Below are positions 55,255-63,959 of a DNA stretch of 64,000 nucleotides, one piece after another. Source of the stretch: Aliivibrio_A sp016764915. Its GTDB lineage: Bacteria; Pseudomonadota; Gammaproteobacteria; Enterobacterales; Vibrionaceae. Positions within the stretch are counted from its first letter, which is position 1, and every line of letters starts with the position of its first letter. The DNA lies in NCBI GenBank assembly GCA_965224595.1, contig OZ245057.1, forward strand, positions 992,001 to 1,056,000, read 5' to 3'. A program made the translations under genes and the position numbers. The notes below the pieces were generated by a model. It did not search any database, was not told the origin of the DNA, and saw nothing but the letters and a program-made list of their open reading frames with translations.

Positions 55255-55447
55255 CTTTTAAGCCTATGTTCCTGCTAAAAACAACCTATGAGAGCGACAA
55301 GCCTCGACTCTGTAAAATCGTACCGCAGTTGTTACGAAATTGTTATCTGAATGTGTACGGTTAGTTTTGGCTGTAATTATTATTTTATCGGTAATTCATT
55401 AATACTAGTAACAACTGATACTACTATTGAATGAAAGGAAGACTGAG

Positions 55448-56497
55448 ATGAATAGTGATAATCCTAATCCATTGCGTCTGTGTGGCATTGAGTTTACAGA
55501 GTATGCCACCCCAGATACCGAATTTATGCATCGTGTTTTTACCGATTTTGGTTTCTCAAAGATTAAAAAACTCAAGGGTAAGGCTATCAGTTACTATCAT
55601 CAAAACGATATTCACTTCCTGTTGAATAATCAAAAAGGTGGTTTTGCTGATAAGTTTGCCAAACAGCATGGTCCTGCAATATGTTCTATGGGTTGGCGTG
55701 TTGACGATGCTCAATATGCCTTTGATACCGCAGTAGAACGCGGTGCAAAACCCGCTAATGACTCAACCCATAAAGACCTTCCATACCCTGCGATATATGG
55801 GATTGGTGATAGTTTGATTTACTTCATTGATAACTGGGGAACAAAAGGTTCGATTTACGAGGATGACTTTGAAGAGATAACAGATGCAAACTATGTAGAA
55901 GAGAAGGGATTTTTAGCAATAGATCACCTCACGAACAATGTTTTAAAGGGCACAATGCATTATTGGGCCGACTTTTACAAAGAGGTGTTTGGCTTTACTG
56001 AAGTTCGCTATTTTGACATTAAGGGGCAAAAGACAGCGTTGATATCTTATGCTCTTCAGTCACCATGCAAAACCTTCAGTATTCCGATCAATGAAGGTAA
56101 AGATGATAATAACAATCAGATTGATGAATATCTCGATGAATACAAAGGACCCGGCGTGCAGCATTTGGCATTTTTAACACGAGATTTGGTCGCATCGGTT
56201 GAAAAATTAGATAAATCATCCATACAAACGCTTAACATTCTGCCTGAATATTATGAAACGGTTTTTGATCGAGTTCCTTGGGTAAAAGAGGACAAAGAAA
56301 AAATCGAAAAATATCAAATTTTGGTTGATAGCCAAGCAGATCAAACCTATTTATTGCAAATATTCACTAAGAATTTGTTTGGTCCTATCTTTATTGAGTT
56401 GATCCAAAGAGAGAACGACAGTGGATTTGGAGAAGGGAACTTCCAGGCGCTATTCGATTCGATCGAAATGGATCAGATGGCTCGTGGTGTGCTGTAA
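55448..56497 (+). CDS. hpd: 4-hydroxyphenylpyruvate dioxygenase
   Basis: 349 residues from ATG 55448 with AAGGAAG upstream; the in-frame TTG at 55427 is not used. Two VOC-type domains carry the Fe(II) ligands His160 (IDHLTN), His239 (VQHLAF) and Glu317 (FIELIQR). It converts 4-hydroxyphenylpyruvate, from tyrosine transamination, into homogentisate. In Vibrio and Shewanella this can lead to pyomelanin. The homogentisate pathway genes are not next to it in this window. Confidence 0.95.
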   Translation: MNSDNPNPLRLCGIEFTEYATPDTEFMHRVFTDFGFSKIKKLKGKAISYYHQNDIHFLLNNQKGGFADKFAKQHGPAICSMGWRVDDAQYAFDTAVERGAKPANDSTHKDLPYPAIYGIGDSLIYFIDNWGTKGSIYEDDFEEITDANYVEEKGFLAIDHLTNNVLKGTMHYWADFYKEVFGFTEVRYFDIKGQKTALISYALQSPCKTFSIPINEGKDDNNNQIDEYLDEYKGPGVQHLAFLTRDLVASVEKLDKSSIQTLNILPEYYETVFDRVPWVKEDKEKIEKYQILVDSQADQTYLLQIFTKNLFGPIFIELIQRENDSGFGEGNFQALFDSIEMDQMARGVL

Positions 56498-56542
56498 TGC
56501 AGTAAGATCGTGAACCTTTGGGGCACTTTATCTTCTAAACTA

Positions 56543-56570
56543 ACGGGACAGATACCATTTCATGTCCCGT
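56543..56570 (+). terminator. inverted repeat after hpd
   Basis: Arms ACGGGACA / TGTCCCGT with a 12-base loop and no T-run. It could be a weak or Rho-associated terminator. Confidence 0.4.
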
Positions 56571-56592
56571 GAAGTCAGGAGAACCGAAGAAT

Positions 56593-56790
56593 TTGAATCT
56601 ATTGATTGAGAAGCCCATAGGGTGCCCATATTGTGGCGAGATAATTGACGTTCTCATTGATTCAACTGATTTTGAACAGCAGTATATTGAAGATTGCCAA
56701 GTATGTTGCTGACCTATAATTTTCTTGATTTTAGAAAATGAGAATGGTGATTTAACAGTGAATGCTTATACTGAAGACGACACTATTTAA
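56593..56790 (+). pseudogene. CPXCG cysteine-rich protein gene with in-frame TGA
   Basis: The frame TTG 56593 to TAA 56788-56790 encodes 65 residues of the CPXCG family. GCPYCGEIIDVLIDS is followed by YIEDCQVCC, then TGA (56710-56712), then PIIFLILENENGD. The family normally has CCRPI here, so the TGA replaces an Arg codon, a single C-to-T change from CGA. Both halves are otherwise intact, so the mutation is recent or a sequence error. The UGA is not at a Cys site, which argues against selenocysteine. Function of the family is unknown; it likely binds zinc. Confidence 0.75.
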
Positions 56791-56825
56791 TTTTCCATCA
56801 TCTTTGTCAGATTGATACTTTGCTA

Positions 56826-56864
56826 GAGCAATATTGAACAGGTAGGTCAATATTGCTCTTTTTT
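56826..56864 (+). terminator. terminator after CPXCG gene
   Basis: A 12-bp stem GAGCAATATTGA / TCAATATTGCTC with a 9-base loop and six T. It lies between convergent genes. Confidence 0.9.
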
Positions 56865-56875
56865 AGAGTGCCTAT

Positions 56876-57400
56876 CTATTGATGTAACCACGCTGCGTGT
56901 TTAGGCGCTTTTTTCGTTTTGGACCACTCCTCAACCATTAACGGTGCAACACGTTTTAGCTCCGCCATTTGCTGTGGGGTGCCAGTTAAGCAAGTTAACT
57001 CTAACCGGTGTCCATTTGGGTCGAAGAAATAGATAGATTCAATGATACCGTGCTGCGTAATACCGATGACCTCTAACCCTTTCTGCTCTAACTCATCCTT
57101 GGCATCCACCAACGCTTGTCGATCTTTAACTTGGAATGCAATGTGTTGTACCCACTCTGGAGTATTGTGGTCTCTGTCCATTTTAGGTGAATTAGGCAGT
57201 TCAAAAAAAGCCAATATATTCCCATTACCTGCATCCAGGAAAATATGCATGTAGGGATCTGGCGCTTGTGTAGAAGGTACTTTATCTTCTGCAATCGCAA
57301 CCAAAAACTCCATATTTAACATTTCTTTATAGAATTCTATCGTCTCTTTGGTATCGTTACAACGATACGCAACGTGATGTATTTGCTCTAACTTAATCAT
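56876..57400 (-). CDS. VOC-family metalloenzyme
   Basis: 174 residues from ATG 57400 (MIKLEQIHHVAYRCND), with AAGGAG seven bases upstream. It has one VOC (glyoxalase/bleomycin resistance/dioxygenase) unit: HHVAYRCND, then VQHIAFQV and HRLELTCL. The His and Glu ligand pattern suggests a metal-dependent lyase or dioxygenase; the substrate is not known. It is divergent from a MarR regulator, with a perfect palindrome upstream of its start, so MarR control is likely. Confidence 0.85.
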   Translation of the reverse strand: MIKLEQIHHVAYRCNDTKETIEFYKEMLNMEFLVAIAEDKVPSTQAPDPYMHIFLDAGNGNILAFFELPNSPKMDRDHNTPEWVQHIAFQVKDRQALVDAKDELEQKGLEVIGITQHGIIESIYFFDPNGHRLELTCLTGTPQQMAELKRVAPLMVEEWSKTKKAPKHAAWLHQ

Positions 57401-57415
57401 AACAACTCCTTTTGC

Positions 57416-57443
57416 CAATATAGTAACTAATGTTACTATATTG
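57416..57443. promoter_or_regulatory. perfect 28-bp palindrome, MarR operator candidate
   Basis: Arms CAATATAGTAAC (57416-57427) and GTTACTATATTG (57432-57443) flank TAAT. It lies between the VOC gene and the divergent MarR gene, 15 bases from the VOC start codon. Such palindromes are the normal binding sites of MarR dimers. Confidence 0.75.
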
Positions 57444-57483
57444 TGTGGCTTTGTCAATTTTACAGTGATGGAAGAAGATATTC

Positions 57484-57951
57484 ATGATTAGCAGTGAAAG
57501 AGAATATAGGTTAGAAATTGAGTCCTTTTTTCCTTATCAATTAACGCAATTGCAAGGGATAGTTAGTGACTGTATTGCTGAGATTTATACCGGGCAATTT
57601 GATCTTACCCGAGACGAGTGGAGAGTGCTCGCGGTGTTAGGTAGTCACACTCATTTAACAGCCAAAGTCTTAGCTCCGATGATTAACTTAGAGAAAATGG
57701 CAGTTAGTCGAGCAATCAAAAGAATGATATCCAATCAGTTAATCACTAAAACATTGGATCCCGTTGATAAGAGGGCGTTTCAATTAAGCCTAACGGAAAA
57801 GGGAAAAGTGCTTCGTCAGCAGTTAATTCCCAAGGCAATGGTTAGAGAACAACAAATACTATCGGTACTTGATAAAGAGGAGCAAAAACAGCTAACTAGT
57901 TTAATGAATAAACTGAAACTACGTTCGGTAGAGCTGTTAGATAAAAAATAG
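57484..57951 (+). CDS. MarR-family transcriptional regulator
   Basis: 155 residues. The winged helix is visible as LTRDEWRVLAVLGSHTHLTA, then NLEKMAVSRAIKRMI and DPVDKRAFQLSLTEKG. It is a homodimeric repressor usually released by aromatic or phenolic ligands. The perfect palindrome just upstream and the VOC gene beyond it indicate autoregulation and control of the VOC enzyme. Start ATG 57484. Confidence 0.9.
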   Translation: MISSEREYRLEIESFFPYQLTQLQGIVSDCIAEIYTGQFDLTRDEWRVLAVLGSHTHLTAKVLAPMINLEKMAVSRAIKRMISNQLITKTLDPVDKRAFQLSLTEKGKVLRQQLIPKAMVREQQILSVLDKEEQKQLTSLMNKLKLRSVELLDKK

Positions 57952-58057
57952 CGAGCTTGTTTTTGACAAAAAATCCGACGCAGATCACATAAATTGAGTC
58001 TATCATTACTAGAGGTAGGGAAAGTTGAATTTAATTTGGCAATAAAAGGAGAGTCCT

Positions 58058-58519
58058 TTGAAAAGTCTTATTTTATTATTAAGTTTAGTATGCACATCCT
58101 TAGCATTCGCGGATAGTGAAGTTGATGAGTGGTATAAATCTAAAAGCGAGTATTACGCAGTGAAAGAGGCCATTTATGGCAAGCTGTATGCGACGTTAAG
58201 ACGCTCACAATATGGACAATTAATCGTGTTTGTGCAAATTTATTCACCAGATGTGTGCGAGAGAAACGGCAGTGGAGTTTATGTCCATGATCCCTTGTTC
58301 GTTAACCAAACATTAATCAAATTTTCGCAAAGCTGCTATGAAGATTGGAATCATTTTTTTGCTACCACTGAAGAGGGAGGGACACACATTGTGGAACAGT
58401 TTCAAAATGAGGTATTTGTAGAGTTCCGAACTTATGATGGCACGTCAAAGTTTGTATTTTCGGCAAAGGGTTTTGTGGATATATACAATCAGTCGAGTGT
58501 TGATGAAGAAGCAATTTAA
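58058..58519 (+). CDS. secreted hypothetical protein
   Basis: 153 residues from TTG 58058, chosen because AAAAGGAGAG precedes it at normal spacing. A signal peptide (residues 1-18, ending AFA) marks it as exported. The mature part has two cysteines (PDVCERNG and QSCYEDW), probably disulfide-bonded. No family recognised. Confidence 0.65.
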   Translation: MKSLILLLSLVCTSLAFADSEVDEWYKSKSEYYAVKEAIYGKLYATLRRSQYGQLIVFVQIYSPDVCERNGSGVYVHDPLFVNQTLIKFSQSCYEDWNHFFATTEEGGTHIVEQFQNEVFVEFRTYDGTSKFVFSAKGFVDIYNQSSVDEEAI

Positions 58520-58534
58520 CGCAAATACGTCACT

Positions 58535-58554
58535 GGTCAGCAATGTTGCTGACC
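58535..58554. repeat. 20-bp inverted repeat
   Basis: GGTCAGCAA / TTGCTGACC with a 2-base centre follows the stop of the secreted-protein gene. No T-run, so it is only a possible terminator or a protein-binding site. Confidence 0.5.
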
Positions 58555-58591
58555 AAGTAAATATTCTAGCTGTGCCTCAGTTAGAGGGTAT

Positions 58592-58844
58592 GTGAAAAAA
58601 TTCAAATCTGATTATTACAGCATGGCACAGTCAGATTATTGTTGTTATCTGTCTGATATTACGGTGGCAGATAAAGTTCAACATCGAGGTATTGGTAAAG
58701 AGCTTATTAGGCTTGCATCGCGTCAGTTAAGTGACAAATGTCAATTAATCCTTTCTCTTATCACCTTCCGCCAATTGTTACTATCCAAAACTTGGCTTTA
58801 TTAAGCGTGAAGACGCTTGGGTTTTATCTGAGTCTGAAATGTAA
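58592..58844 (+). pseudogene. GNAT acetyltransferase gene, frameshifted
   Basis: The first frame encodes YCCYLSDITVADKVQHRGIG, an acetyl-CoA binding region of GNAT acetyltransferases, through CQLIL. It then leaves the family, but the next frame restores LSPSANCYYPKLGFIKREDA and stops at 58844. One extra T in the run near 58745-58751 would explain it. The N-terminal part (before GTG 58592) also seems displaced by one base. Interpreted as a decayed gene. Confidence 0.7.
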
Positions 58845-59027
58845 AATTAAATTATAATTGCTCACCGATTAGAACGAACAGTGAGATCTTTAAATACCGT
58901 TTGTGGTGTTGTTTATCTCTCATTTATTCATCCAAGAATGATACAATAATTGACTGTTTTGGATGCGAGTGTTACAAATTAACCTAATCGCGTACTGTTA
59001 ATCGTGATGTCAATAAGGTTCCCAAAG

Positions 59028-60032
59028 ATGCTGTTACATAAGATGTTTTTCTGTTTATTAATCGCCTTCAATATCAGTAATAGTTGGGCAGAAACTGAGA
59101 ATACTTTTAAACCTATCATTATTTACCAAGGCCGTGTGGCAGAAGGCAGTTATCAGTATCTTTTAGACAGTGGTGTAAAAAAGTTTGAACGGATTTCTGG
59201 TCACAAAGTTGAACGAGTATTCATTGATAGAGACCTTAGTCAATACATCTTAGAAGTAGAAAATGCCGCAAAGAAAAATTACAGTCCCATTATAATTCAA
59301 GATTCAAACGTTATTGAGCACTTTGATGCCGTGGTGTCAAAATACCCCGCGACAAAATTCATATCAATGGACGTCAGTTATGAGATACCAAATGTGCTTG
59401 GCATCACTTTTGATCATGCTAAAGGTGCCTATATCATCGGGTTTTTAGCTGGTTTAAAAACCAAAAGTAATACAGTTGGATTCATTGGCGGCATAGATAT
59501 CCCTGTGATTAATGAATTTGAGTGTGGCTATCGTGTCGGATTAAATGATGCCAATCCTAGAGCAAAACTATTAACTCGTTATATCAATACGGGTACACAT
59601 TCATGGGAAGATACGGTGTCAGCCAAAAGGATTTCAGAAGAGTTGTTTGCTCAAAACGTCGATATTGTTTTCCCCGCAGCCGGGCTCGCTAGTCTGACTG
59701 TTATTGATACCGCAAAAAAGTACAATCTTCAGGCTTTTGGTGTTGATGTTGATGTGTCGGCACAATACCCTGATACCGTACTTGCCACTTTAGAGAAGCG
59801 ATCTGATTCAGCCATTTTTGCTGCATTAATGCAAATTAACAATCGAGTTTGGAATCACAATAATAAAGTGTTTGGTATGAAACAGAATGTGATTAATATT
59901 AAAGTGAACACGTTGAATCCTCGACTTTCTCAAGCAGAAATTGGGGTGATCAAACAATTAGTGGGCAAAATGAAAGGTGAAGATACTCTGCTGTATCAAA
60001 AGTTGAATCATTACTGCGCTGTTAACTCATGA
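59028..60032 (+). CDS. BMP-family periplasmic binding protein
   Basis: 334 residues from ATG 59028 (AAGG upstream), beginning MLLHKMFFCLLIAFNISNSW, a signal peptide ending near residue 20. The mature protein is a BMP/MED-type (basic membrane protein, PnrA-like) substrate-binding protein: GAYIIGFLAGLKTKSNTVGF, then FECGYRVGLNDANP and VFPAAGLASL. Family members bind nucleosides. There are no ABC transporter genes here; it overlaps a diguanylate cyclase gene by four bases (ATGA), so it probably acts as a ligand sensor for it, like NspS with MbaA. Confidence 0.85.
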   Translation: MLLHKMFFCLLIAFNISNSWAETENTFKPIIIYQGRVAEGSYQYLLDSGVKKFERISGHKVERVFIDRDLSQYILEVENAAKKNYSPIIIQDSNVIEHFDAVVSKYPATKFISMDVSYEIPNVLGITFDHAKGAYIIGFLAGLKTKSNTVGFIGGIDIPVINEFECGYRVGLNDANPRAKLLTRYINTGTHSWEDTVSAKRISEELFAQNVDIVFPAAGLASLTVIDTAKKYNLQAFGVDVDVSAQYPDTVLATLEKRSDSAIFAALMQINNRVWNHNNKVFGMKQNVINIKVNTLNPRLSQAEIGVIKQLVGKMKGEDTLLYQKLNHYCAVNS

Positions 60033-61228
60033 AGAAACTCTCCAATTACATTGTCCTCTTATACCTTATCGTGACCGTCATTCCGTTGCTGTTATTAGCG
60101 GCAATGTTGATCTCATCGGATGTTGATAATGCAGAGCGTGAATATCAGCAACATTATAAAGAGACCATTAATTATCAACTCATTCAAGCTAAATATTCAC
60201 TATTACGTTTCGACTTGCAGATGGCAGAACAGTTGGTTAATACGATTACACAGCTCGAATATGTCAGCTCGGTACGTTTAGACTCACTTGCCTATGACAT
60301 TACCATGGCCGAACAAATTGTGGATATCAATTCAGGATCACACAATATAGAAAAATACTTGATCAAGGACGCTGATACTATTATTGGTTACCTTAATGTG
60401 ACAAAAGATGACTCTAAACGCCTTAACACTATCTATGTCGACCTATATCCAAAACTGGCACTTATTTTGGTTGCACTGCTCGCTATCTCTTTAGTTTTTA
60501 GCCGTAAAGTTGTGATGACCCTTTCGAATCCTTTTAACGATGTTAGACGCTATGCTCTCTCTATCTCAAAAGGTAACTTTGATATTGTAGCGCCAAGCAA
60601 AACCTACTACGAATTTGTGGGTCTGTTTGACTCTTTAGATGTAATGAAAAGACGATTAAAAAAGACCATACACGCACTACAAGAAAATGAAGAGCGTTTG
60701 GTTCAGGCAAAAACGGACCTAGAAGAGCAGTTAATTACGGACAGCTTAACGAACATTTACAATAGAGTGGGTTTCAACCGTTTTATGGCAGATGTTGACC
60801 TTGGTAAATATGATTATTTCTCGCTAATGATGATGGATCTTGATGGTTTTAAACAGATTAATGATCAGTTTGGCCACCGCGCAGGTGATCATGTGTTGTT
60901 TGAAGCTGCGCAGCGAATATCCAACGTATTAATTGATGGAGGTGTGCCATATCGATTGGGTGGTGATGAGTTTGCAATTATCTTTGTGGGTGAGTGGCCG
61001 TTGGCTGAACAACAGCGCATTGCAATGTCCATTCTAGAAGTGATAGCAAAACCCTATTTTTACGAAGATAACCAACTAATGGTTGCCGTGAGTATTGGTA
61101 ATAATCAATATAGAAAAAGCGATAAACATGATGTTGAAGCGATTATTCATCAAGCAGATCTGGCAATGTACCGAGCAAAAGAGCTTCAATGTGGTTATAG
61201 GGTTGCAAATATCCCCTCTGATGGCTAA
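60029..61228 (+). CDS. membrane diguanylate cyclase paired with BMP protein
   Basis: 399 residues. A TM helix (about residues 8-27), a short periplasmic domain (to about 137), a second TM helix (about 140-158), a HAMP-like segment, and a GGDEF domain. The active-site loop is GGDEF (311-315). The position of the RxxD I-site holds IDGG, so feedback inhibition is probably absent. It is translationally coupled to the BMP protein gene and likely receives its signal from that periplasmic protein. Confidence 0.9.
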   Translation: MKKLSNYIVLLYLIVTVIPLLLLAAMLISSDVDNAEREYQQHYKETINYQLIQAKYSLLRFDLQMAEQLVNTITQLEYVSSVRLDSLAYDITMAEQIVDINSGSHNIEKYLIKDADTIIGYLNVTKDDSKRLNTIYVDLYPKLALILVALLAISLVFSRKVVMTLSNPFNDVRRYALSISKGNFDIVAPSKTYYEFVGLFDSLDVMKRRLKKTIHALQENEERLVQAKTDLEEQLITDSLTNIYNRVGFNRFMADVDLGKYDYFSLMMMDLDGFKQINDQFGHRAGDHVLFEAAQRISNVLIDGGVPYRLGGDEFAIIFVGEWPLAEQQRIAMSILEVIAKPYFYEDNQLMVAVSIGNNQYRKSDKHDVEAIIHQADLAMYRAKELQCGYRVANIPSDG

Positions 61229-61328
61229 TACTAACGTCTGAGAGGGAGTAGTCTCGTTGTGTTGTGATTTTATTCAATCAACCACGGTCTGTTTCTGTCT
61301 AGTATTTAGTTGATAGGAAATCAGAGAA

Positions 61329-62969
61329 GTGAATCTCACCAGAATTGAATTTGATAACCGCTACATTAGAGCCTTACCTGCCGATAAAAACCGGGATAAC
61401 TATCGGCGTCAGGTAAACCATGCTGCTTTCTCCTTTGTAAATCCAACCCATGTAATTAACCCCAGTTTAGTGGCTGTATCCCCCAATGTTGCCGAGATGG
61501 TTGGTTTTACTGAAGCCGATTGCCGTTCCCATGACTTTGTTCAACTGTTCAGTGGAAATCAGCTTCTCGACGGAATGGAACCTTATGCGCTCTGTTATGG
61601 TGGACATCAGTTTGGCAACTGGGCGGGTCAATTAGGGGATGGTCGAGCGATCAATTTAGGTGAAGCCATTACGCCTAATAGTGGTCATCAAATTCTACAA
61701 TTGAAAGGAGCGGGCTCAACGCCCTATTCAAGGCAAGCTGATGGTTTAGCTGTATTACGCTCATCGGTTCGAGAGTTTTTATGCTCAGAAGCGATGTATC
61801 ACCTTGGTATACCCACGACACGCGCTTTAAGTTTGTGTTTGTCGGGCGAGGAGGTGATTCGAGATATGTTCTACGATGGTAACCGTAAGCCAGAACCTGG
61901 AGCTATTGTTTGCCGAGTATCTTCCTCATTTACTCGTTTTGGCAGCTTTCAGTTACCAACATCAAGGGGTGACAAAGGTTTAATGAAAGCGATGGTTGAG
62001 CACTGTATTCGTGCTGACTTTCCAATCCTATTGAGTGATGATGAAAAAGCGTCAAAGAATCTGAGTGAAGACGTCTATCTTCGCTGGTACCAAGAGGTAT
62101 GCGATCGCACTTCTGTGATGGTGATGCATTGGATGAGAGTCGGTTTTGTTCATGGTGTAATGAATACCGATAACATGTCGATCATTGGTGAGACTATTGA
62201 TTATGGCCCTTATGGTTGGATTGATAACTATGATCCGGACTGGACACCGAACACAACCGATGCTCAAGGTAAGCGATATCGATTTGAAACCCAACCTGAT
62301 ATTGCGATGTGGAATCTTTTTCAGTTAGCCAAAGCTATTATGCCATTGTTTAACAAACCACAAGGCTTACAACATATCCTCGATGGTTTTACGGAAGCTT
62401 ATTTAACCAAGTGGCGTTCGATGATGGCCAGCAAGCTTGGATTAAAAGGGAGTAATGGCGATCAAGATGAAGCGCTATTTACCGATTTAGAAAAACTGCT
62501 CACACGCGTTGAAACGGATATGACGCTGTTCTATCGTCAACTAGCAAAGTTAGATCTTCACGTGGAAAATGCCGAGTTTGAGCATTGGTATCCGCTGTTT
62601 AAAGTCTGTTTCTACCAACCTGAATCTGTCACTGGCACTGAAAAAGAGAATAAGGTCGCTTTGCAATATCAGCACGCGTTTTCTGCATGGTTAACTCGTT
62701 ATATCGACCGTTCCACGGGTGAGCATGCGACTACTGAGCAAAGGCAAGCATCAATGAATAGTGTTAATCCAAAGTATGTATTGCGTAACTATTTAGCTCA
62801 GCAAGCCATAGAAAAAGCAGAACGAGGGGATTACAGTGAGATTGAACGGCTACAAACCTTGCTCACTCACCCTTATGACGAGCAGCCAGAGTTTGAATCC
62901 TACGCAGAAAAACGGCCAGAGTGGGCAAGGCATAAAGCGGGGTGCTCTGCGCTTTCGTGTAGCTCTTGA
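61329..62969 (+). CDS. selO: protein AMPylase SelO (YdiU)
   Basis: 546 residues of the SelO pseudokinase family. Typical segments are CYGGHQFGNWAGQLGDGRAI, the KGAGSTPYSRQADG ATP-binding part and MNTDNMSIIGETIDYGPYGW. SelO transfers AMP to target proteins and protects against oxidative stress. The C terminus ends CSALSCSS with cysteine, where eukaryotic SelO has selenocysteine. Start GTG 61329 has AGAGAAG upstream. It is longer than E. coli SelO (478). It is convergent with pxpC, 21 bases apart. Confidence 0.92.
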   Translation: MNLTRIEFDNRYIRALPADKNRDNYRRQVNHAAFSFVNPTHVINPSLVAVSPNVAEMVGFTEADCRSHDFVQLFSGNQLLDGMEPYALCYGGHQFGNWAGQLGDGRAINLGEAITPNSGHQILQLKGAGSTPYSRQADGLAVLRSSVREFLCSEAMYHLGIPTTRALSLCLSGEEVIRDMFYDGNRKPEPGAIVCRVSSSFTRFGSFQLPTSRGDKGLMKAMVEHCIRADFPILLSDDEKASKNLSEDVYLRWYQEVCDRTSVMVMHWMRVGFVHGVMNTDNMSIIGETIDYGPYGWIDNYDPDWTPNTTDAQGKRYRFETQPDIAMWNLFQLAKAIMPLFNKPQGLQHILDGFTEAYLTKWRSMMASKLGLKGSNGDQDEALFTDLEKLLTRVETDMTLFYRQLAKLDLHVENAEFEHWYPLFKVCFYQPESVTGTEKENKVALQYQHAFSAWLTRYIDRSTGEHATTEQRQASMNSVNPKYVLRNYLAQQAIEKAERGDYSEIERLQTLLTHPYDEQPEFESYAEKRPEWARHKAGCSALSCSS

Positions 62970-62990
62970 TTGTCGATTAAAGTATACGGC

Positions 62991-63959
62991 TCACTGAGTG
63001 GGCCGCTTATATTCCAAACCAAAGAACCGAGAAAAATCGACCCATTTTTCGCTGCTTTGTTCAAAGTCTGTGGCGATAAAACGGACAGTCGTTCCTGCTT
63101 TTGCTTGGGCTAATTTTGATAAATCAGTTTTGCAAATACAACCAATTTTCGGGTAGCCCCCTAGCGTCTGCCTATCATTGAGCAGAATTATCGGCTGACC
63201 ATCAGGTGGGATTTGAATCGAGCCAAGAGCAATGCCTTCAGAAATTATGCCTGTCAAATCGCACTCAATCGCAGGGCCTGATAAACGTATGCCCATACGG
63301 TCGGATTGATTGGTAATAGTGAAGGTTTGGTCAAAGAAAGAGGTTATCGCATCTTCACTAAACTGTTTGTATTGATAGGATGGAATCACGCGGACTTCTA
63401 TATGATCTCGGTAGTTAGGTATGAATTTTGACGTGACGGTTTGTGGCACTTCGATTATTGAATGTGATGCTTTTGCGCTGAAAAAATCGCCACTTTCAAG
63501 TTTATTACCATGACCAAAACTTTCACCCACTCTTGCTAATCCCCCAATGTTGTTTCTCATCACTGTCGAACTGCTGTTTAAAAACAGTGAGCTGAAAAAA
63601 CCACTTTTTATGGCCAAATAGCTGCGTAGTCCTTGAGTGACATAGCCAAACTTTAGAACTTGGCCTCTTTTTACGATAAAACTGCTCCAGTTTTTTATGG
63701 AGACACCATCAACAGTAGCGTTCATTTGTGCACCAGCAATGGCCATTAGGGAATCAGAGTGTGCTTTAAATGAACAGGCGCCTAATAGGATCTCTAGAAC
63801 TGGGGCATCCATGTCATTATCTAACAATCGATTAGCCCAGCAGTAGGCGTGTAAATCGACAGCGCCGCCTTGGCTAAGGCCGAGTTGACTGGCACCGAAG
63901 CGACCCAAATCTTGGAATTGCGATAATACACCAGGCTGAATTACTTCCAGTTTTGACAT
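62991..63959 (-). CDS. pxpC: 5-oxoprolinase subunit PxpC
   Basis: 322 residues of the KipA/PxpC family. It starts VIQPGVLSQFQDLGRFGASQ, with NRLLDNDMDAPVLEILLG and QSDRMGIRLSGP. With PxpA and PxpB it hydrolyses 5-oxoproline to glutamate using ATP. The start has GGAGGG upstream and overlaps the end of the pxpB reading frame, fitting a pxpB-pxpC operon. Confidence 0.92.
   Translation of the reverse strand: MSKLEVIQPGVLSQFQDLGRFGASQLGLSQGGAVDLHAYCWANRLLDNDMDAPVLEILLGACSFKAHSDSLMAIAGAQMNATVDGVSIKNWSSFIVKRGQVLKFGYVTQGLRSYLAIKSGFFSSLFLNSSSTVMRNNIGGLARVGESFGHGNKLESGDFFSAKASHSIIEVPQTVTSKFIPNYRDHIEVRVIPSYQYKQFSEDAITSFFDQTFTITNQSDRMGIRLSGPAIECDLTGIISEGIALGSIQIPPDGQPIILLNDRQTLGGYPKIGCICKTDLSKLAQAKAGTTVRFIATDFEQSSEKWVDFSRFFGLEYKRPTQ

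Noticed and set aside
56710..56712. TGA as a selenocysteine codon in the CPXCG gene
   Set aside because: The position is a conserved Arg, not Cys, and no clear SECIS-like hairpin directly follows.
61329..62969. SelO as a selenoprotein
   Set aside because: The C terminus encodes ordinary cysteine (CSALSCSS) followed by a normal stop.
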